64,000 bases of DNA. Source: Microbacterium azadirachtae. Lineage in GTDB: Bacteria > Actinomycetota > Actinomycetes > Actinomycetales > Microbacteriaceae. Shown in pieces: positions 43,901-52,750 of the stretch. The stretch's first letter is position 1, and each line of letters opens with the position of its first letter. The stretch is taken from the NCBI RefSeq assembly GCF_000956505.1, contig NZ_JYIX01000035.1, positions 62,001-126,000 on the forward strand, written 5' to 3'. A program made the position numbers and the translations under genes. Below the pieces are notes generated by a model. The model was not told the origin of the DNA and did not search any database. It was given only the letters and a program-made list of their open reading frames with translations.

Positions 43901-44809
43901 TCAGGCGGCGCGGGGGACGCCGAGCAGCCGGAGGTCGTGAGCGATGGCCCCCGGGGTGTCCCGGAGCTCCCGTGCAGTGCAGCGGATCTGCACGCGGTCG
44001 TGCGCGGCGAGTGCTCGCTGGCGGGCGAGGTCGTCCTCCCAGTGCTCGACTTCCATGTGGAACGCTCCGTCGACCTCCAGCACCAGGGTTCGCCCATCGG
44101 GCAGCAGCCATTCGCAATCGGTGAACCGGATCCGCCCGCGCGCATCCCGACGCTTGGTCTGCTGCCGCGGTGTGCATAGCCCGTACTCGCGACACATCCG
44201 CAGCACGTCGAGCTCCGCAACCGACTGGGATCCGTCGGCGATCTCGCACAACGTCTGACGAAACATCCGCGCCCACCGCAGGGGTCGCATCCGATCGACC
44301 CATTCGTGCAGCAGCTCCGGCGTCGTGAGTCCCTGCTGCACGGCCGCTGCGACCAGTCCCTCGGCCGTACGCATTGAGGGCTGATATGCCGCGAAATGGA
44401 GCAGGGCGGGTTCGAGCCGGCAGACGGGCAGGTCGAGGTCGGGTTGTCTCATCGTTCTCAGGGGGCGCCGCGTCTCGACGAAGCGGATCCCTTCCAGTGG
44501 AGGTCCGAGCTCACGGCCTTGCGGGACCAGCACGGTGACCGCGTCGCGATGCCAGTTGCGCAGCCCACCGAGCTCCGCCGCCGTGAGGTCGCCGATGAGG
44601 GCGGCACCGCCGGCGTGCAGGACGCCGAGCCGCATGAGCTGTGCTCGGGTGAGCTCGCCGGTCGTCGTGCCTATCACGAGCGACGATCGTGCGACCCAGC
44701 GGTCCGTCGAGATCCGATGCCGGATCATGCCCCGGGTCACCCCGAGCGCGAGAAGCTGAGCCCGGGTGATCAGCCCCTGTTGTGTGCGTGCGACCTCGCG
44801 CCATCCCAT
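43901..44809 (-). CDS. AbiEi-like winged helix fused to DUF559-like nuclease-fold domain (second copy type)
   Basis: 302 residues from ATG 44809; an in-frame TTG at 44860 would add 17. N terminus: EVARTQQGLITRAQLLALGVTRGMIRHRISTDRWV, an AbiEi-type winged helix. C terminus: ELDVLRMCREYGL, FTDCEWLLPDGRTLVLEVDGAFHMEVEHWEDD and RQRALAAHDRVQIRCTARELRD, with acidic residues spaced as in DUF559 (E ... D ... ExD). It has the same plan as the gene at 19934 but is a diverged relative. No AbiEii toxin is near. Two hairpin repeats lie past its 3' end and three before its 5' end. Confidence 0.72.
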   Translation of the reverse strand: MGWREVARTQQGLITRAQLLALGVTRGMIRHRISTDRWVARSSLVIGTTTGELTRAQLMRLGVLHAGGAALIGDLTAAELGGLRNWHRDAVTVLVPQGRELGPPLEGIRFVETRRPLRTMRQPDLDLPVCRLEPALLHFAAYQPSMRTAEGLVAAAVQQGLTTPELLHEWVDRMRPLRWARMFRQTLCEIADGSQSVAELDVLRMCREYGLCTPRQQTKRRDARGRIRFTDCEWLLPDGRTLVLEVDGAFHMEVEHWEDDLARQRALAAHDRVQIRCTARELRDTPGAIAHDLRLLGVPRAA

Positions 44810-44865
44810 GCCACGCAAGCGTGCCGCATGACGGCGAGTCGGCGCGGAAACTATCCACAACCCAC

Positions 44866-44917
44866 CGAGTCGTCCCGGTCAGCGGGGCCCATAGCGTGCG
44901 CTCAGGGGGACGACTCG
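44866..44917. repeat. Hairpin repeat, copy 3
   Basis: CGAGTCGTCCC (44866-44876) and GGGACGACTCG (44907-44917), inner AGCG/CGCT, loop with CCATAGCGTG. 56 nt upstream of the DUF559-type start. Confidence 0.85.
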
Positions 44918-44940
44918 GAAACGTGCTGCCCCAACCACCA

Positions 44941-44990
44941 GGTCGTCCCCGCCAGCGGGGTCTATGGCGTGCGCTGACGGGGACGACTCG
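44941..44990. repeat. Hairpin repeat, copy 4
   Basis: GTCGTCCCCGCCAGCG pairs with CGCTGACGGGGACGAC (one mismatch), loop GGGTCTATGGCGTG. Confidence 0.88.
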
Positions 44991-45056
44991 GGATACGGTG
45001 CTCCGCGTCAGTCGGATCTGGGCGCCGCAACTTCGGTAGCGTGCTGCCCCAACCAC

Positions 45057-45108
45057 CGAGTCGTCCCCGCCAGCGGGGCCTATGGCGTGCGCTGACGGGG
45101 ACGACTCG
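45057..45108. repeat. Hairpin repeat, copy 5
   Basis: CGAGTCGTCCCC ... GGGGACGACTCG with inner CAGCG/CGCTG and loop GGGCCTATGGCGTG. Almost identical to copy 4. Confidence 0.88.
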
Positions 45109-45124
45109 AACAGAGTGGAACGGA

Positions 45125-45183
45125 GAGAAGCGAACCGAACGGAGCGGAACCGAGAGGAGCGAACCGAAACGAAGCGGAACAGG
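45125..45183. repeat. Degenerate ~14-bp purine-rich tandem repeat
   Basis: About four units of the type (G)AGCGAACCGAACG / GAGCGGAACCGAGAG / GAGCGAACCGAAAC / GAAGCGGAACAGG. Purine-rich on the + strand and just downstream of the minus-strand MFS gene, where a terminator would be expected. Confidence 0.6.
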
Positions 45184-45209
45184 ACGACGCAGCGAGGAAC
45201 CGACCGGGG

Positions 45210-46700
45210 TCAGTGCATCGCGGGGGCGGAGCCCTCGGCGGAGCCTGCCTCGTCCGGCTGGTCCTCGGGCTTGCGGATGACGAACGCGCCGAGGATCGTC
45301 ACGGTCGCGATGACCGCGCCGATCACGAACGTGCTGCGCGAACCGGCCGCGACGGCGTCGGGCACCTCGGTGCCGCCGTTCGCGTTCACGATCAGCGTGA
45401 ACACCGCGATCATCACCGCGATGCCGGCCGCACCCGCCACCTGCTGCACGGTGCCGATGACCGCACTGCCGTAGGAGTAGAACTTCGGCTTGAGCGACGC
45501 CAGCGATGCGGTGAACAGCGGGGTGAACGACAGGGCGAGCCCGATCGACAGCAGCGTCTGCGCCACCAGCACGATCCACACCGGGGTCGTGGTGGCGAGC
45601 GTCGTGTAGAACCACAGCGACGCGGCCGTGAGGATCGAGCCGGGGATCAGCAGGACCTTGGTGCCCCGGGAATCGTAGATCCGCCCGATCACCGGACCGA
45701 GCAGACCCATCGCGAGCGCCCCGGGCAGCAGCACGAGCCCCGCCTCCGTGGTCTCAAGGCCGAGCGCCTTCTGCAGGAACAGCGGGATCACCGTGAGCGT
45801 GCCGAAGAACGCGAGCGACAGCAGGAACATCTGCACCATCGACAGGGTGAAGTCGCGCGAGGCGAACACGCGCAGGTCGAGCAGTGCGTCGTCCTTGCGC
45901 TGCAGGATGATCTGCCGCCACAGGAACGCGACGAGCCCCACCACGCCGACGATCAGCGAGATCACCAGGGGAGCGGCGGTTCCGCCGCCGCCCGCCAGGG
46001 CACCGATCTGGCTGAGGCCGAACACGAGACCGCCGAAGCCGAACGCGCTCAGCACGATCGAGAGCACGTCGAGGGGCGCGTTGGTGCGCTCGCCGACGTT
46101 CGTCAGGAAACGCCAGCCGATCAGCATCGCGACCAGCGCGATGGGCAGCACGACCACGAAGATCGCGCGCCAGCTGAAGTGATCGAGCAGGAAGCCCGAC
46201 AGCGTGGGCCCGATCGCGGGCGCGAGCGAGATGACGATGCTGACGCGCCCCATCATCCGGCCGCGGCTCGCCGAGGGGACCAGATTCATCAGCGTCGTCA
46301 TGAGCAGCGGCATCATGATCGCCGTGCCGGAGGCCTGAACGACGCGGGCGATGAGCAGCACGGTGAAACCGGGTGCGAGCGCGGCGATCAGCGTTCCCAC
46401 GGAGAACAGCGCAAGGGCGCCGAGGAACATCTGCCGCGTCGTGAAGCGCTGCAACAGGAAGCCGGTCGTGGGGATCACGACCGCCATGGTCAGCATGAAC
46501 GCGCTCGTCACCCACTGCGCGGCGAGGGGCGTGATCTTGAGATCGTCGATGAGGTGCGGGATCGCCATGCTCATCGTCGTCTCGTTGAGGATCGCGACGA
46601 AGGCGGCGGCGAGGAGCACCCAGATGACCGCCATGTCGCGGCGGGGGATGAGAGAGGATCCTGCGCTCGTGGGCACGGAATCGGTGTGTGTAGCAGACAT
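45210..46700 (-). CDS. MFS multidrug exporter, DHA2 (14-TM) family
   Basis: 496 residues with about 14 membrane helices. LAAAFVAILNETTMSMAIPHLIDDLKI and QWVTSAFMLTMAVVIPTTGFLLQR are helices 1-2 of the EmrB/QacA type; ARVVQASGTAIMMPLLMTTLMNLVP holds motif C-like residues. Proton-driven export of drugs or metabolites, substrate unknown. ATG 46700 has GGAGGAG upstream; an in-frame start at 46781 is less likely. Divergent from the ABC exporter across 272 bp, where no TetR or MarR gene is present. Confidence 0.92.
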   Translation of the reverse strand: MSATHTDSVPTSAGSSLIPRRDMAVIWVLLAAAFVAILNETTMSMAIPHLIDDLKITPLAAQWVTSAFMLTMAVVIPTTGFLLQRFTTRQMFLGALALFSVGTLIAALAPGFTVLLIARVVQASGTAIMMPLLMTTLMNLVPSASRGRMMGRVSIVISLAPAIGPTLSGFLLDHFSWRAIFVVVLPIALVAMLIGWRFLTNVGERTNAPLDVLSIVLSAFGFGGLVFGLSQIGALAGGGGTAAPLVISLIVGVVGLVAFLWRQIILQRKDDALLDLRVFASRDFTLSMVQMFLLSLAFFGTLTVIPLFLQKALGLETTEAGLVLLPGALAMGLLGPVIGRIYDSRGTKVLLIPGSILTAASLWFYTTLATTTPVWIVLVAQTLLSIGLALSFTPLFTASLASLKPKFYSYGSAVIGTVQQVAGAAGIAVMIAVFTLIVNANGGTEVPDAVAAGSRSTFVIGAVIATVTILGAFVIRKPEDQPDEAGSAEGSAPAMH

Positions 46701-46972
46701 GCGCTCCTCCGGGAAAGCGTTTCGAGGGGGAAGCTGCGCGGAACGGCGAGCGACTCCCAGGCTAACCACAGGGTCGGACATTCCATTCCCGGATCGGCTC
46801 CGCAGAAGCCCGCGCTGCCGAGGGCAGCGTCCGACCGTGGGCGTTGCGCCCTGAGCGGACGCGTCCGGCGGCTGCGCCGCGACGTCCCCGCTCGGACATA
46901 CGCTTGCCCCGAAGCAGAGAACGGCAGGTGCCGACGGCGCGGGCGACCGGCGGCGGTCAGGGGTGTGGGCGG

Positions 46973-48865
46973 ATGAGCATGATGGCCAGGATGGGCGGCG
47001 TGCGAGGCGGCCGCCCCGTGGACGAGGCGGCGCAGCGCAAGCAGAACGCGGACGCGCCCCGCATCCCCGACCTCGGGCGCAGAGTCGTGGGACTGTTCCG
47101 GCCGTACCGGAACCGGATCCTGATGACGGTCCTGCTCGTGATCGTCGGAGCCGCGCTCGGCGTCATCCCGCCTCTCCTGGTGCAGAAGGTCTTCGACGAC
47201 GCGCTGTTCCCGCACGGCGGCGGCGGACCGCAGCTCGACCTGCTGGTGGTCCTGGTCGTCTCGATGATCGGCCTGTATCTGCTCTCGTCCGGACTGGGCG
47301 TCGTGCAGACCTGGCTCACCTCGACCGTCGGCAACAGCGTCACGGGCGATCTGCGCGTGCGACTGTTCGAGCACCTGCAGTCGATGGAGCTGGGCTTCTT
47401 CACCCGCACGAAGACGGGTGTCATCCAGTCCCGTCTGCAGAACGACGTCGGCGGCGTCTCCGGCGTGCTCACGAGCACGGTCACGAGCATCCTCGGCAAC
47501 ACCGTCACGGTGATCGCCTCGCTCGTCGCGATGATCCTGCTGGACTGGCGGCTGACCATCATCGCCGTGTGCGTCATGCCGATCCTGGTGCTCGTGCAGC
47601 GCCGGGTCGGGCAGGTGCGCGCGCGGATCGCCGGACAGACGCAGGAGTCGCTGTCCGAGCTCACCTCCATCACGCAGGAGACGCTGAGCGTGTCGGGGAT
47701 CCTGCTCTCCAAGTCGTTCAACCGCCAGCGCTCCGAGTCGGCCCGTTACCAGGCGCAGAACCGCACCCAGATCCGCCTGCAGGTGCGCACCGCGATGAGC
47801 GGGCAGGGCTTCTTCGCCGTGGTGTCCGTGCTGATGTCGAGCGTGCCCGCGATCATCTATCTCGTCGCCGGATTCCTCGTCGCCGGCGGCACCGGAACGA
47901 TCACCGCCGGCGCGATCGTGGCCTTCACGACCGTGCAGGCGCGCCTGCTCATGCCGCTCATCGGGCTCATGCGCGTCGCGCTGGACGTGCAGACGTCGCA
48001 GGCGCTGTTCGCGCGCATCTTCGAGTACCTCGACCTGGTGCCGCAGATCCAGGACGCGCCGGATGCGAAGTCCGCGACGGCCGCGCCCGGCCCGCGCGGA
48101 CGCCTCGAATTCCGCGGCGTGCGGTTCCGCTACCCTGACGCGTCGTCCGCCGGGCGCGACACCCTGCAGGGGATCTCGTTCACGGCCGAGCCGGGACAGC
48201 ACGTGGCCTTCGTCGGGCCCTCCGGCGCCGGCAAGACGACGATCCTCTACCTCGCGCCGCGGCTCTACGAGGCGTCGGAGGGTGCGGTGCTCTTCGACGG
48301 CGCCGACGTGCGCGACCTCACGCAGGAGTCGATCATCGACGAGATCGGGATCGTGTCTCAGGAGACCTACCTGTTCCACGCCACGATCCGGGAGAACCTC
48401 GTCTACTCCAAACCGGACGCGACCGACGAGGAGCTCGTCGCGGCGTGCACGGCCGCCAACATCCACCATGTGATCGCCGGCTTCGAGGACGGCTACGACA
48501 CCGTGGTGGGGGAGCGCGGCTACCGGCTCTCGGGCGGCGAGAAGCAGCGCATCGCGATCGCCCGGGTGCTGCTGAAGGATCCGCCCGTGCTGCTGCTGGA
48601 CGAGGCGACGTCGGCGCTCGACACCGTCTCCGAGCGGGTAGTCCAGGAGGCGCTGGACGAGGCGGCCAAGGGGCGCACCACGCTCACGATCGCGCACCGG
48701 CTGTCCACCGTGATCGGCGCGGACGTCATCCACGTCGTGCAGGAGGGGCGCATCATCGAGTCGGGCACGCACTCCGAGCTGCTCGCGCAGGGCGGGCTCT
48801 ACGCCGACCTCGCGGCGCAGCAGGTGGCCGCCGCCCGGATCGACGACGATATCCGCTCGGCCTGA
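46973..48865 (+). CDS. ABC exporter half-transporter (permease fused to ATPase)
   Basis: 630 residues. Six membrane helices in ~45-330 (ILMTVLLVIVGAALGVIPPLL onward), then the ATPase: Walker A VGPSGAGKTTI, Q loop IVSQETYLFH, signature LSGGEKQR, Walker B LLLDEATSALD and H loop IAHRLSTV. A homodimeric MsbA/LmrA-like exporter; substrate unknown. ATG 46973 starts a short glycine/arginine-rich N terminus; no strong ribosome site. A hairpin follows. Confidence 0.93.
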   Translation: MSMMARMGGVRGGRPVDEAAQRKQNADAPRIPDLGRRVVGLFRPYRNRILMTVLLVIVGAALGVIPPLLVQKVFDDALFPHGGGGPQLDLLVVLVVSMIGLYLLSSGLGVVQTWLTSTVGNSVTGDLRVRLFEHLQSMELGFFTRTKTGVIQSRLQNDVGGVSGVLTSTVTSILGNTVTVIASLVAMILLDWRLTIIAVCVMPILVLVQRRVGQVRARIAGQTQESLSELTSITQETLSVSGILLSKSFNRQRSESARYQAQNRTQIRLQVRTAMSGQGFFAVVSVLMSSVPAIIYLVAGFLVAGGTGTITAGAIVAFTTVQARLLMPLIGLMRVALDVQTSQALFARIFEYLDLVPQIQDAPDAKSATAAPGPRGRLEFRGVRFRYPDASSAGRDTLQGISFTAEPGQHVAFVGPSGAGKTTILYLAPRLYEASEGAVLFDGADVRDLTQESIIDEIGIVSQETYLFHATIRENLVYSKPDATDEELVAACTAANIHHVIAGFEDGYDTVVGERGYRLSGGEKQRIAIARVLLKDPPVLLLDEATSALDTVSERVVQEALDEAAKGRTTLTIAHRLSTVIGADVIHVVQEGRIIESGTHSELLAQGGLYADLAAQQVAAARIDDDIRSA

Positions 48866-48884
48866 TCGCCAGAGCGCCGGAGCC

Positions 48885-48905
48885 GAGCGCGCTCAGTGCG
48901 CGCTC
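48885..48905. terminator. Bidirectional terminator ABC exporter/SDR
   Basis: GAGCGCGC (48885-48892) and GCGCGCTC (48898-48905), loop TCAGT. Contains the stop codon of the convergent SDR gene. Confidence 0.55.
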
Positions 48906-49666
48906 AGCCCGCCGTCGACGAAGAGCGAGTGCCCCGTGACGTAAGCGGATCCGGCGCCGGCGAGGAACACGGCGGCACCGGCGAAGTCGGAGGGCAGGCC
49001 GTTGCGGCCGATCATCGTACGGGCGGCGAGCGCCGCGATCTGCTGCGGATCCTCTTGCAGTCGGGCGTTGAGCGGCGTCAGCACGAATCCGGGGACGAGC
49101 GTGTTGCTGGTGACCCCTGAACCGCCCCACGCCTCGGCCTCGGAGCGCATCAGGGACTCGATCGCGCCCTTCGACACGCCGTAGATCCCGCTGCCCACGA
49201 ACGCCCGGTGCGCCTGCTGCGAGCTGATGTGGATGAGCCGGCCGTAGCCGCGCTCCGCCATGCCCGTCGCGTACCTCTGCCCGAGCAGGAACGGGGCGAG
49301 CGCGTTCACGGTCATCGTGGCGTCCCAGTCGGACTCTGTGATGTCCGCGAAGGCGGGGCGGATGTTGATGCCGGCCGAGTTCACGAGGATGTCGGGCTCG
49401 CCGAACGGCAGAGCCGCCGCCTCGCCCGCCGCACGGATCCCGTCACGGGTGCCGAGGTCGCCGACGACGCCGGCGGCGCGGCAGCCGGCGTCCGTGAGCT
49501 CGCGCACGGTCTCCTCGATCCGCTCGGCGCCGCGCGCGACGATCACCGTGGCGGCGCCGGCCCGGGCGAGTGCGGTCGCGATGCCGCGGCCGATGCCGGA
49601 GCTGCCGCCGGTGACCACGGCGGTGCGGCCGTCGAGGGAGAAGAGTTCGGAGAGGTAGTCGTTCAT
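48893..49666 (-). CDS. Short-chain dehydrogenase/reductase
   Basis: 257 residues, classical SDR. Cofactor motif TGGSSGIG (19-26), NSAG (~96-99), catalytic Ser in HISSQQA (~148), Y162 and K166 in YGVSK. Closest in feel to gluconate 5-dehydrogenase or 3-oxoacyl reductase relatives; substrate not assignable. AGGACC precedes ATG 49666. Confidence 0.9.
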   Translation of the reverse strand: MNDYLSELFSLDGRTAVVTGGSSGIGRGIATALARAGAATVIVARGAERIEETVRELTDAGCRAAGVVGDLGTRDGIRAAGEAAALPFGEPDILVNSAGINIRPAFADITESDWDATMTVNALAPFLLGQRYATGMAERGYGRLIHISSQQAHRAFVGSGIYGVSKGAIESLMRSEAEAWGGSGVTSNTLVPGFVLTPLNARLQEDPQQIAALAARTMIGRNGLPSDFAGAAVFLAGAGSAYVTGHSLFVDGGLSAH

Positions 49667-49731
49667 GGTGGTCCTGATTCCGGGCGGCTCGATGCGCGTG
49701 GGCGCGCCGGCCGTCCTGGCAGTGGCCGCGG

Positions 49732-50673
49732 CTACCAGTGCAGCGCGGCGGCGAGGGTGTGATCCACGCGGGCGTCGGCGAACTCGGGGAGTGCCTCGAG
49801 CTCTTCGAGGAACGCTCGGACCGCCGCGGGATACGCGGGGTCGGGGTGGGTGCCGGCGATCTCCTGGAGCGGCGGCACGTCCATCGCGAGGATGAGGTCG
49901 AGCCTAGCGGCCACCGCGGCGCGCGCGCCCGCCTGATGCAGCACCTCGATGCCGCCGCGCAGCGCCGTGAGGTAGTCGCGAAGCACGCGGACGCGGTGCT
50001 TGCCCTGTGTGATCGAGGTGCCGTTCTCGCGCAGCCGCCACTTCACCACCACATCGGGGATGACGTCGAAGGCGCGTGCGGTCGTGTACATCCGCTGCGC
50101 CACGATCTGGTCCTCGTAGGCGACGCCCTCCGGGAACCGGAGATCGTGCCAGAACGCCGTGCGGCTCACCTTCGACCACGCCACGATGTTCGCCGATGCC
50201 GCCGGATGCGCGAAGACCGTGGTCCCGAGGCGCTCCGGATCCGTCGCCGCGGCGACCCATGGCTGCACCCGTCCGGCCGCGTAGCCACGGCCGTCCCAGC
50301 GGGAGCGCACGTAGGCGCCCGTCACGAAGTCGCTGCCGGTCGCGGCGAGAGTGCCGGTCATCCGCTCGAGAGCTGTCGGGGTGAGCTCGTCGTCGCCGTC
50401 GAGGAAGCCGAGGTACTCGGTGTCGACCAGATCGAGGGCGGCATTGCGCGCAGCTCCGAGGCCCCGCGAACGCTCGTGACGCAGGAGGGTGAACCGGGGA
50501 TCCTCGCGCGTCGCGGCCTCGAAGATCCGGCCGGTGTCGTCCCGCGAGCCATCGTCGACGAGGATCGCCTGCCAGGAGCTCTCGGTCTGCGCGCGCAGTG
50601 AAGCGAGAGCGGCAGGGGCGAAGTCGGCGATGTCGCGACCGGGCACGATCACGGTCACGAGCGGAGCGGGCAC
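49732..50673 (-). CDS. Family 2 glycosyltransferase
   Basis: 313 residues. GT-A fold: VTVIVPGRDIADFAPAALASLRAQ, ILVDDGSRDDTG, RGLGAARNAALDLV and the metal DxD-like YLGFLDGDDEL, then VAYEDQIVAQRMY. No membrane helix. Likely transfers a sugar to a surface polymer or teichoic-acid-like acceptor; donor and acceptor unknown. GTG 50673 lies 6 nt after TAGACT, a -10 box containing the stop codon of the upstream cysteine desulfurase gene. Confidence 0.9.
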   Translation of the reverse strand: MPAPLVTVIVPGRDIADFAPAALASLRAQTESSWQAILVDDGSRDDTGRIFEAATREDPRFTLLRHERSRGLGAARNAALDLVDTEYLGFLDGDDELTPTALERMTGTLAATGSDFVTGAYVRSRWDGRGYAAGRVQPWVAAATDPERLGTTVFAHPAASANIVAWSKVSRTAFWHDLRFPEGVAYEDQIVAQRMYTTARAFDVIPDVVVKWRLRENGTSITQGKHRVRVLRDYLTALRGGIEVLHQAGARAAVAARLDLILAMDVPPLQEIAGTHPDPAYPAAVRAFLEELEALPEFADARVDHTLAAALHW

Positions 50674-50682
50674 CTCGCCAGT

Positions 50683-51864
50683 CTAGGAGCGCACGGCGGC
50701 CACGGCGTCGGCGACGAGTCCTGCGAGCCGATCGGGCCCGTCGCCGGGAAGCCCCGCGCGGCCGAGCGTGAAGCGCACCGCGGTCTGCGCGACGACGGGG
50801 TCGATCCCGCAGGCCAGCAGCACGTGGGAGGGCTCGTCGCTGCCGGCAGCGCACGCCGATCCACTGGACGACACCACGCCGCGCCGCTCCAGTTCGAGCA
50901 GCACGGCCTCACCCGAGACCTCGGCGAACGTGAAGCTCGCGGTGCCGGGCAGCCGCTGCTCCGGGTCGCCGGTCAGGCGCGCCGAGGGTACCGCCGCGAG
51001 GATGCCGGCGATGAGTCGCGCGGACTGCGCGCCCACGCGGACGGCGGTGTCGGCGCGTTCGCCCTCGGCCAGATCGAGCGCCGTGGCGAGGGCCACAGCC
51101 CCGGCCACGTTCTCGGTGCCGGAGCGGCGTCCGCGCTCCTGTCCTCCGCCGTGCACGAGGGGCTCGAGCGGCACGCGTCCGCGCACAGCGAGCGCGCCGA
51201 TGCCCTTGGGAGCGCCCAGCTTGTGACCGGCGATCGCGATCGAATCGGCGCCGAGGCCCGACAGCGCCAGCCAGCCCGCGGACTGCACGGCGTCCACATG
51301 CAGCGGCACGCCCCGCGCGGCCGCGGCCGTGGCGATGCCCGCGACGTCCTGGACCGTGCCGATCTCGTTGTTCGCATGCCCGATCGCGACCAGCGCGGTG
51401 TCATCGCGGGTCGACGCGGCGACAGCGGCCGGATCCACCCGTCCTCGGCCGTCGACGGGAACGAGGGTCGCCTCCACGCCGTGGAAGCGCGCGAGGTATG
51501 CGACCGACTCCAGGATCGACTCGTGCTCGATCGGCGTCGTGATCACGTGCGGCCGGCCCCGGCCGCCCCTCGTCTCGTCGCTGCGCTCGTCGCTCGGGAA
51601 CCGTGCGGCCAGCACGATGCCCTTGACCGCGAGGTTGTTCGCCTCGGTGCCGCCGGCGGTGAAGACCACATCGCCCGTGCGCATCCCGAGCACGCGGGCC
51701 ACCCGTGCTCGGGCGTCCTCCAGCGCCGCGCTCGCCGCCTCGCCCACGGTGTGGTGGCTCGACGGGTTCCCGAACGTCCGAGTCAGGAACGGGGCCATCG
51801 CCTCGAGCACCTCGGGCCGTACGGGCGAGGTCGCCGCGTGATCGAGGTAGAGCGGACCGGTCAT
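50683..51864 (-). CDS. Cysteine desulfurase, NAD-operon member
   Basis: 393 residues, NifS/IscS family. LYLDHAATSPVRPEVLEAM, GGTEANNLAVKG, HVDAVQSAG, the PLP lysine in IAGHKLGAPKGIGAL and the active Cys in SSSGSACAAGSDEPSHVLL. It starts one nt after nadC, so it is in the NAD operon; the likely job is to supply sulfur for the 4Fe-4S cluster of NadA. Last gene of nrtR-nadA-nadB-nadC. Confidence 0.92.
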   Translation of the reverse strand: MTGPLYLDHAATSPVRPEVLEAMAPFLTRTFGNPSSHHTVGEAASAALEDARARVARVLGMRTGDVVFTAGGTEANNLAVKGIVLAARFPSDERSDETRGGRGRPHVITTPIEHESILESVAYLARFHGVEATLVPVDGRGRVDPAAVAASTRDDTALVAIGHANNEIGTVQDVAGIATAAAARGVPLHVDAVQSAGWLALSGLGADSIAIAGHKLGAPKGIGALAVRGRVPLEPLVHGGGQERGRRSGTENVAGAVALATALDLAEGERADTAVRVGAQSARLIAGILAAVPSARLTGDPEQRLPGTASFTFAEVSGEAVLLELERRGVVSSSGSACAAGSDEPSHVLLACGIDPVVAQTAVRFTLGRAGLPGDGPDRLAGLVADAVAAVRS

Positions 51865-51865
51865 C

Positions 51866-52750
51866 TCAGTCGATCCGCGGACCGGCGTCGATCCGCACGT
51901 CGAGGCCGAGGTCGAGAGCGCGCGCGGAGTGGGTGAGGGCGCCCACCGAGATCACGTCGACCCCCGTGCCCGCGATCGCGCGCACGGTGTCGAGGTTGAC
52001 GCCGCCCGAGGCCTCCGCGGTCGCGCGGCCGTCGATCTGCGCGACGCCGGTGCGCAGATCCTCGAGGGAGAAGTTGTCCAGCAGCACGGTGTGCGCGCCG
52101 CCCTCCAGGACCGCAGGGATCTGGTCGAGCCGGTCCACCTCGACCACGACGTGGGTGGTGTGCGGCAGCGTCTCGATCGCCTCGCGCAGCGCGGTGGCGA
52201 GGTCGCGTCCGCCGCGACTCAGCACGGCGAGGTGGTTGTCCTTGGCCATCACGGCATCGGACAGCGAGAACCGGTGGTTGCGCCCGCCGCCGGCGAGCAC
52301 GGCGTGCCGCTCGAACGCGCGCAGGCCGGGGGTGGTCTTGCGGGTGTCCGCGATGCGCACCCGCTTGCCGTCGGGGCCGGCACCCTCGACCGCGGCGACG
52401 TAGGCGGCGGTCAGCGTCGCGATGCCGCTGAGGCGCTGCGTGAAGTTCAGCGCCACGCGCTCGGCTGTGAGCAGGCTGCGGGCGGATCCGGTGACCGTCG
52501 CGAGCACGTCGCCGGCCGCGAAGGCGTCGCCGTCCGCGACGTGCAGGTCGACGACAGTCGTCGGATCCGTGAGCGTGAACGCCTCGGCGAAGACGTCGCC
52601 GCCGGCCAGCACGCCGGGCTCGCGCGCGACGAGGTCGGCGGTCGCGGTCGCGTCGGCGGGCAGCAGCGCCGTGCTCGTCAGATCGCCCCACGGGGCGTCC
52701 TCTTCGAGGGCGGCACCGACGACGCGGGTGAGGAGAGCGGAAGTGAGCAT
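51866..52750 (-). CDS. nadC: Nicotinate-nucleotide pyrophosphorylase (quinolinate phosphoribosyltransferase)
   Basis: 294 residues. Converts quinolinate and PRPP to nicotinate mononucleotide. RVALNFTQRLSGIATLTAAYV, IADTRKTTPGLRAFERHAVLAGGGRNHRFSLSDAVMAKDNH and ASGGVNLDTVRAIAGTGVDVISVGALTHSA are all diagnostic. Its ATG shares one nt with the nadB stop (TGATG), showing coupled translation. Confidence 0.96.
   Translation of the reverse strand: MLTSALLTRVVGAALEEDAPWGDLTSTALLPADATATADLVAREPGVLAGGDVFAEAFTLTDPTTVVDLHVADGDAFAAGDVLATVTGSARSLLTAERVALNFTQRLSGIATLTAAYVAAVEGAGPDGKRVRIADTRKTTPGLRAFERHAVLAGGGRNHRFSLSDAVMAKDNHLAVLSRGGRDLATALREAIETLPHTTHVVVEVDRLDQIPAVLEGGAHTVLLDNFSLEDLRTGVAQIDGRATAEASGGVNLDTVRAIAGTGVDVISVGALTHSARALDLGLDVRIDAGPRID

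Larger units (their letters stand above)
44861..45209. other. 349-bp gene-free stretch of repeats
   Basis: No coding sequence seen. It holds hairpin copies 3, 4 and 5 and then a purine-rich degenerate tandem repeat up to the end of the MFS gene. Copies 4 and 5 are each preceded by the same 17-mer GTGCTGCCCCAACCACC (44923-44939, 45041-45057), so the duplicated unit was longer than the hairpin. Confidence 0.8.

Noticed and set aside
43901..44809. Type IV AbiE toxin-antitoxin system
   Set aside because: Only the AbiEi-like winged helix is present. No AbiEii nucleotidyltransferase lies on either side, here or at 19934, and the C terminus is a DUF559-like domain.
43736..45108. CRISPR array
   Set aside because: The repeats are long palindromes with irregular spacing, a gene lies between them, and there are no uniform spacers or cas genes.
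48893..50673. Biosynthetic gene cluster made of ABC exporter, SDR and glycosyltransferase
   Set aside because: The genes are not co-oriented as one operon, and no core biosynthetic enzyme is present.
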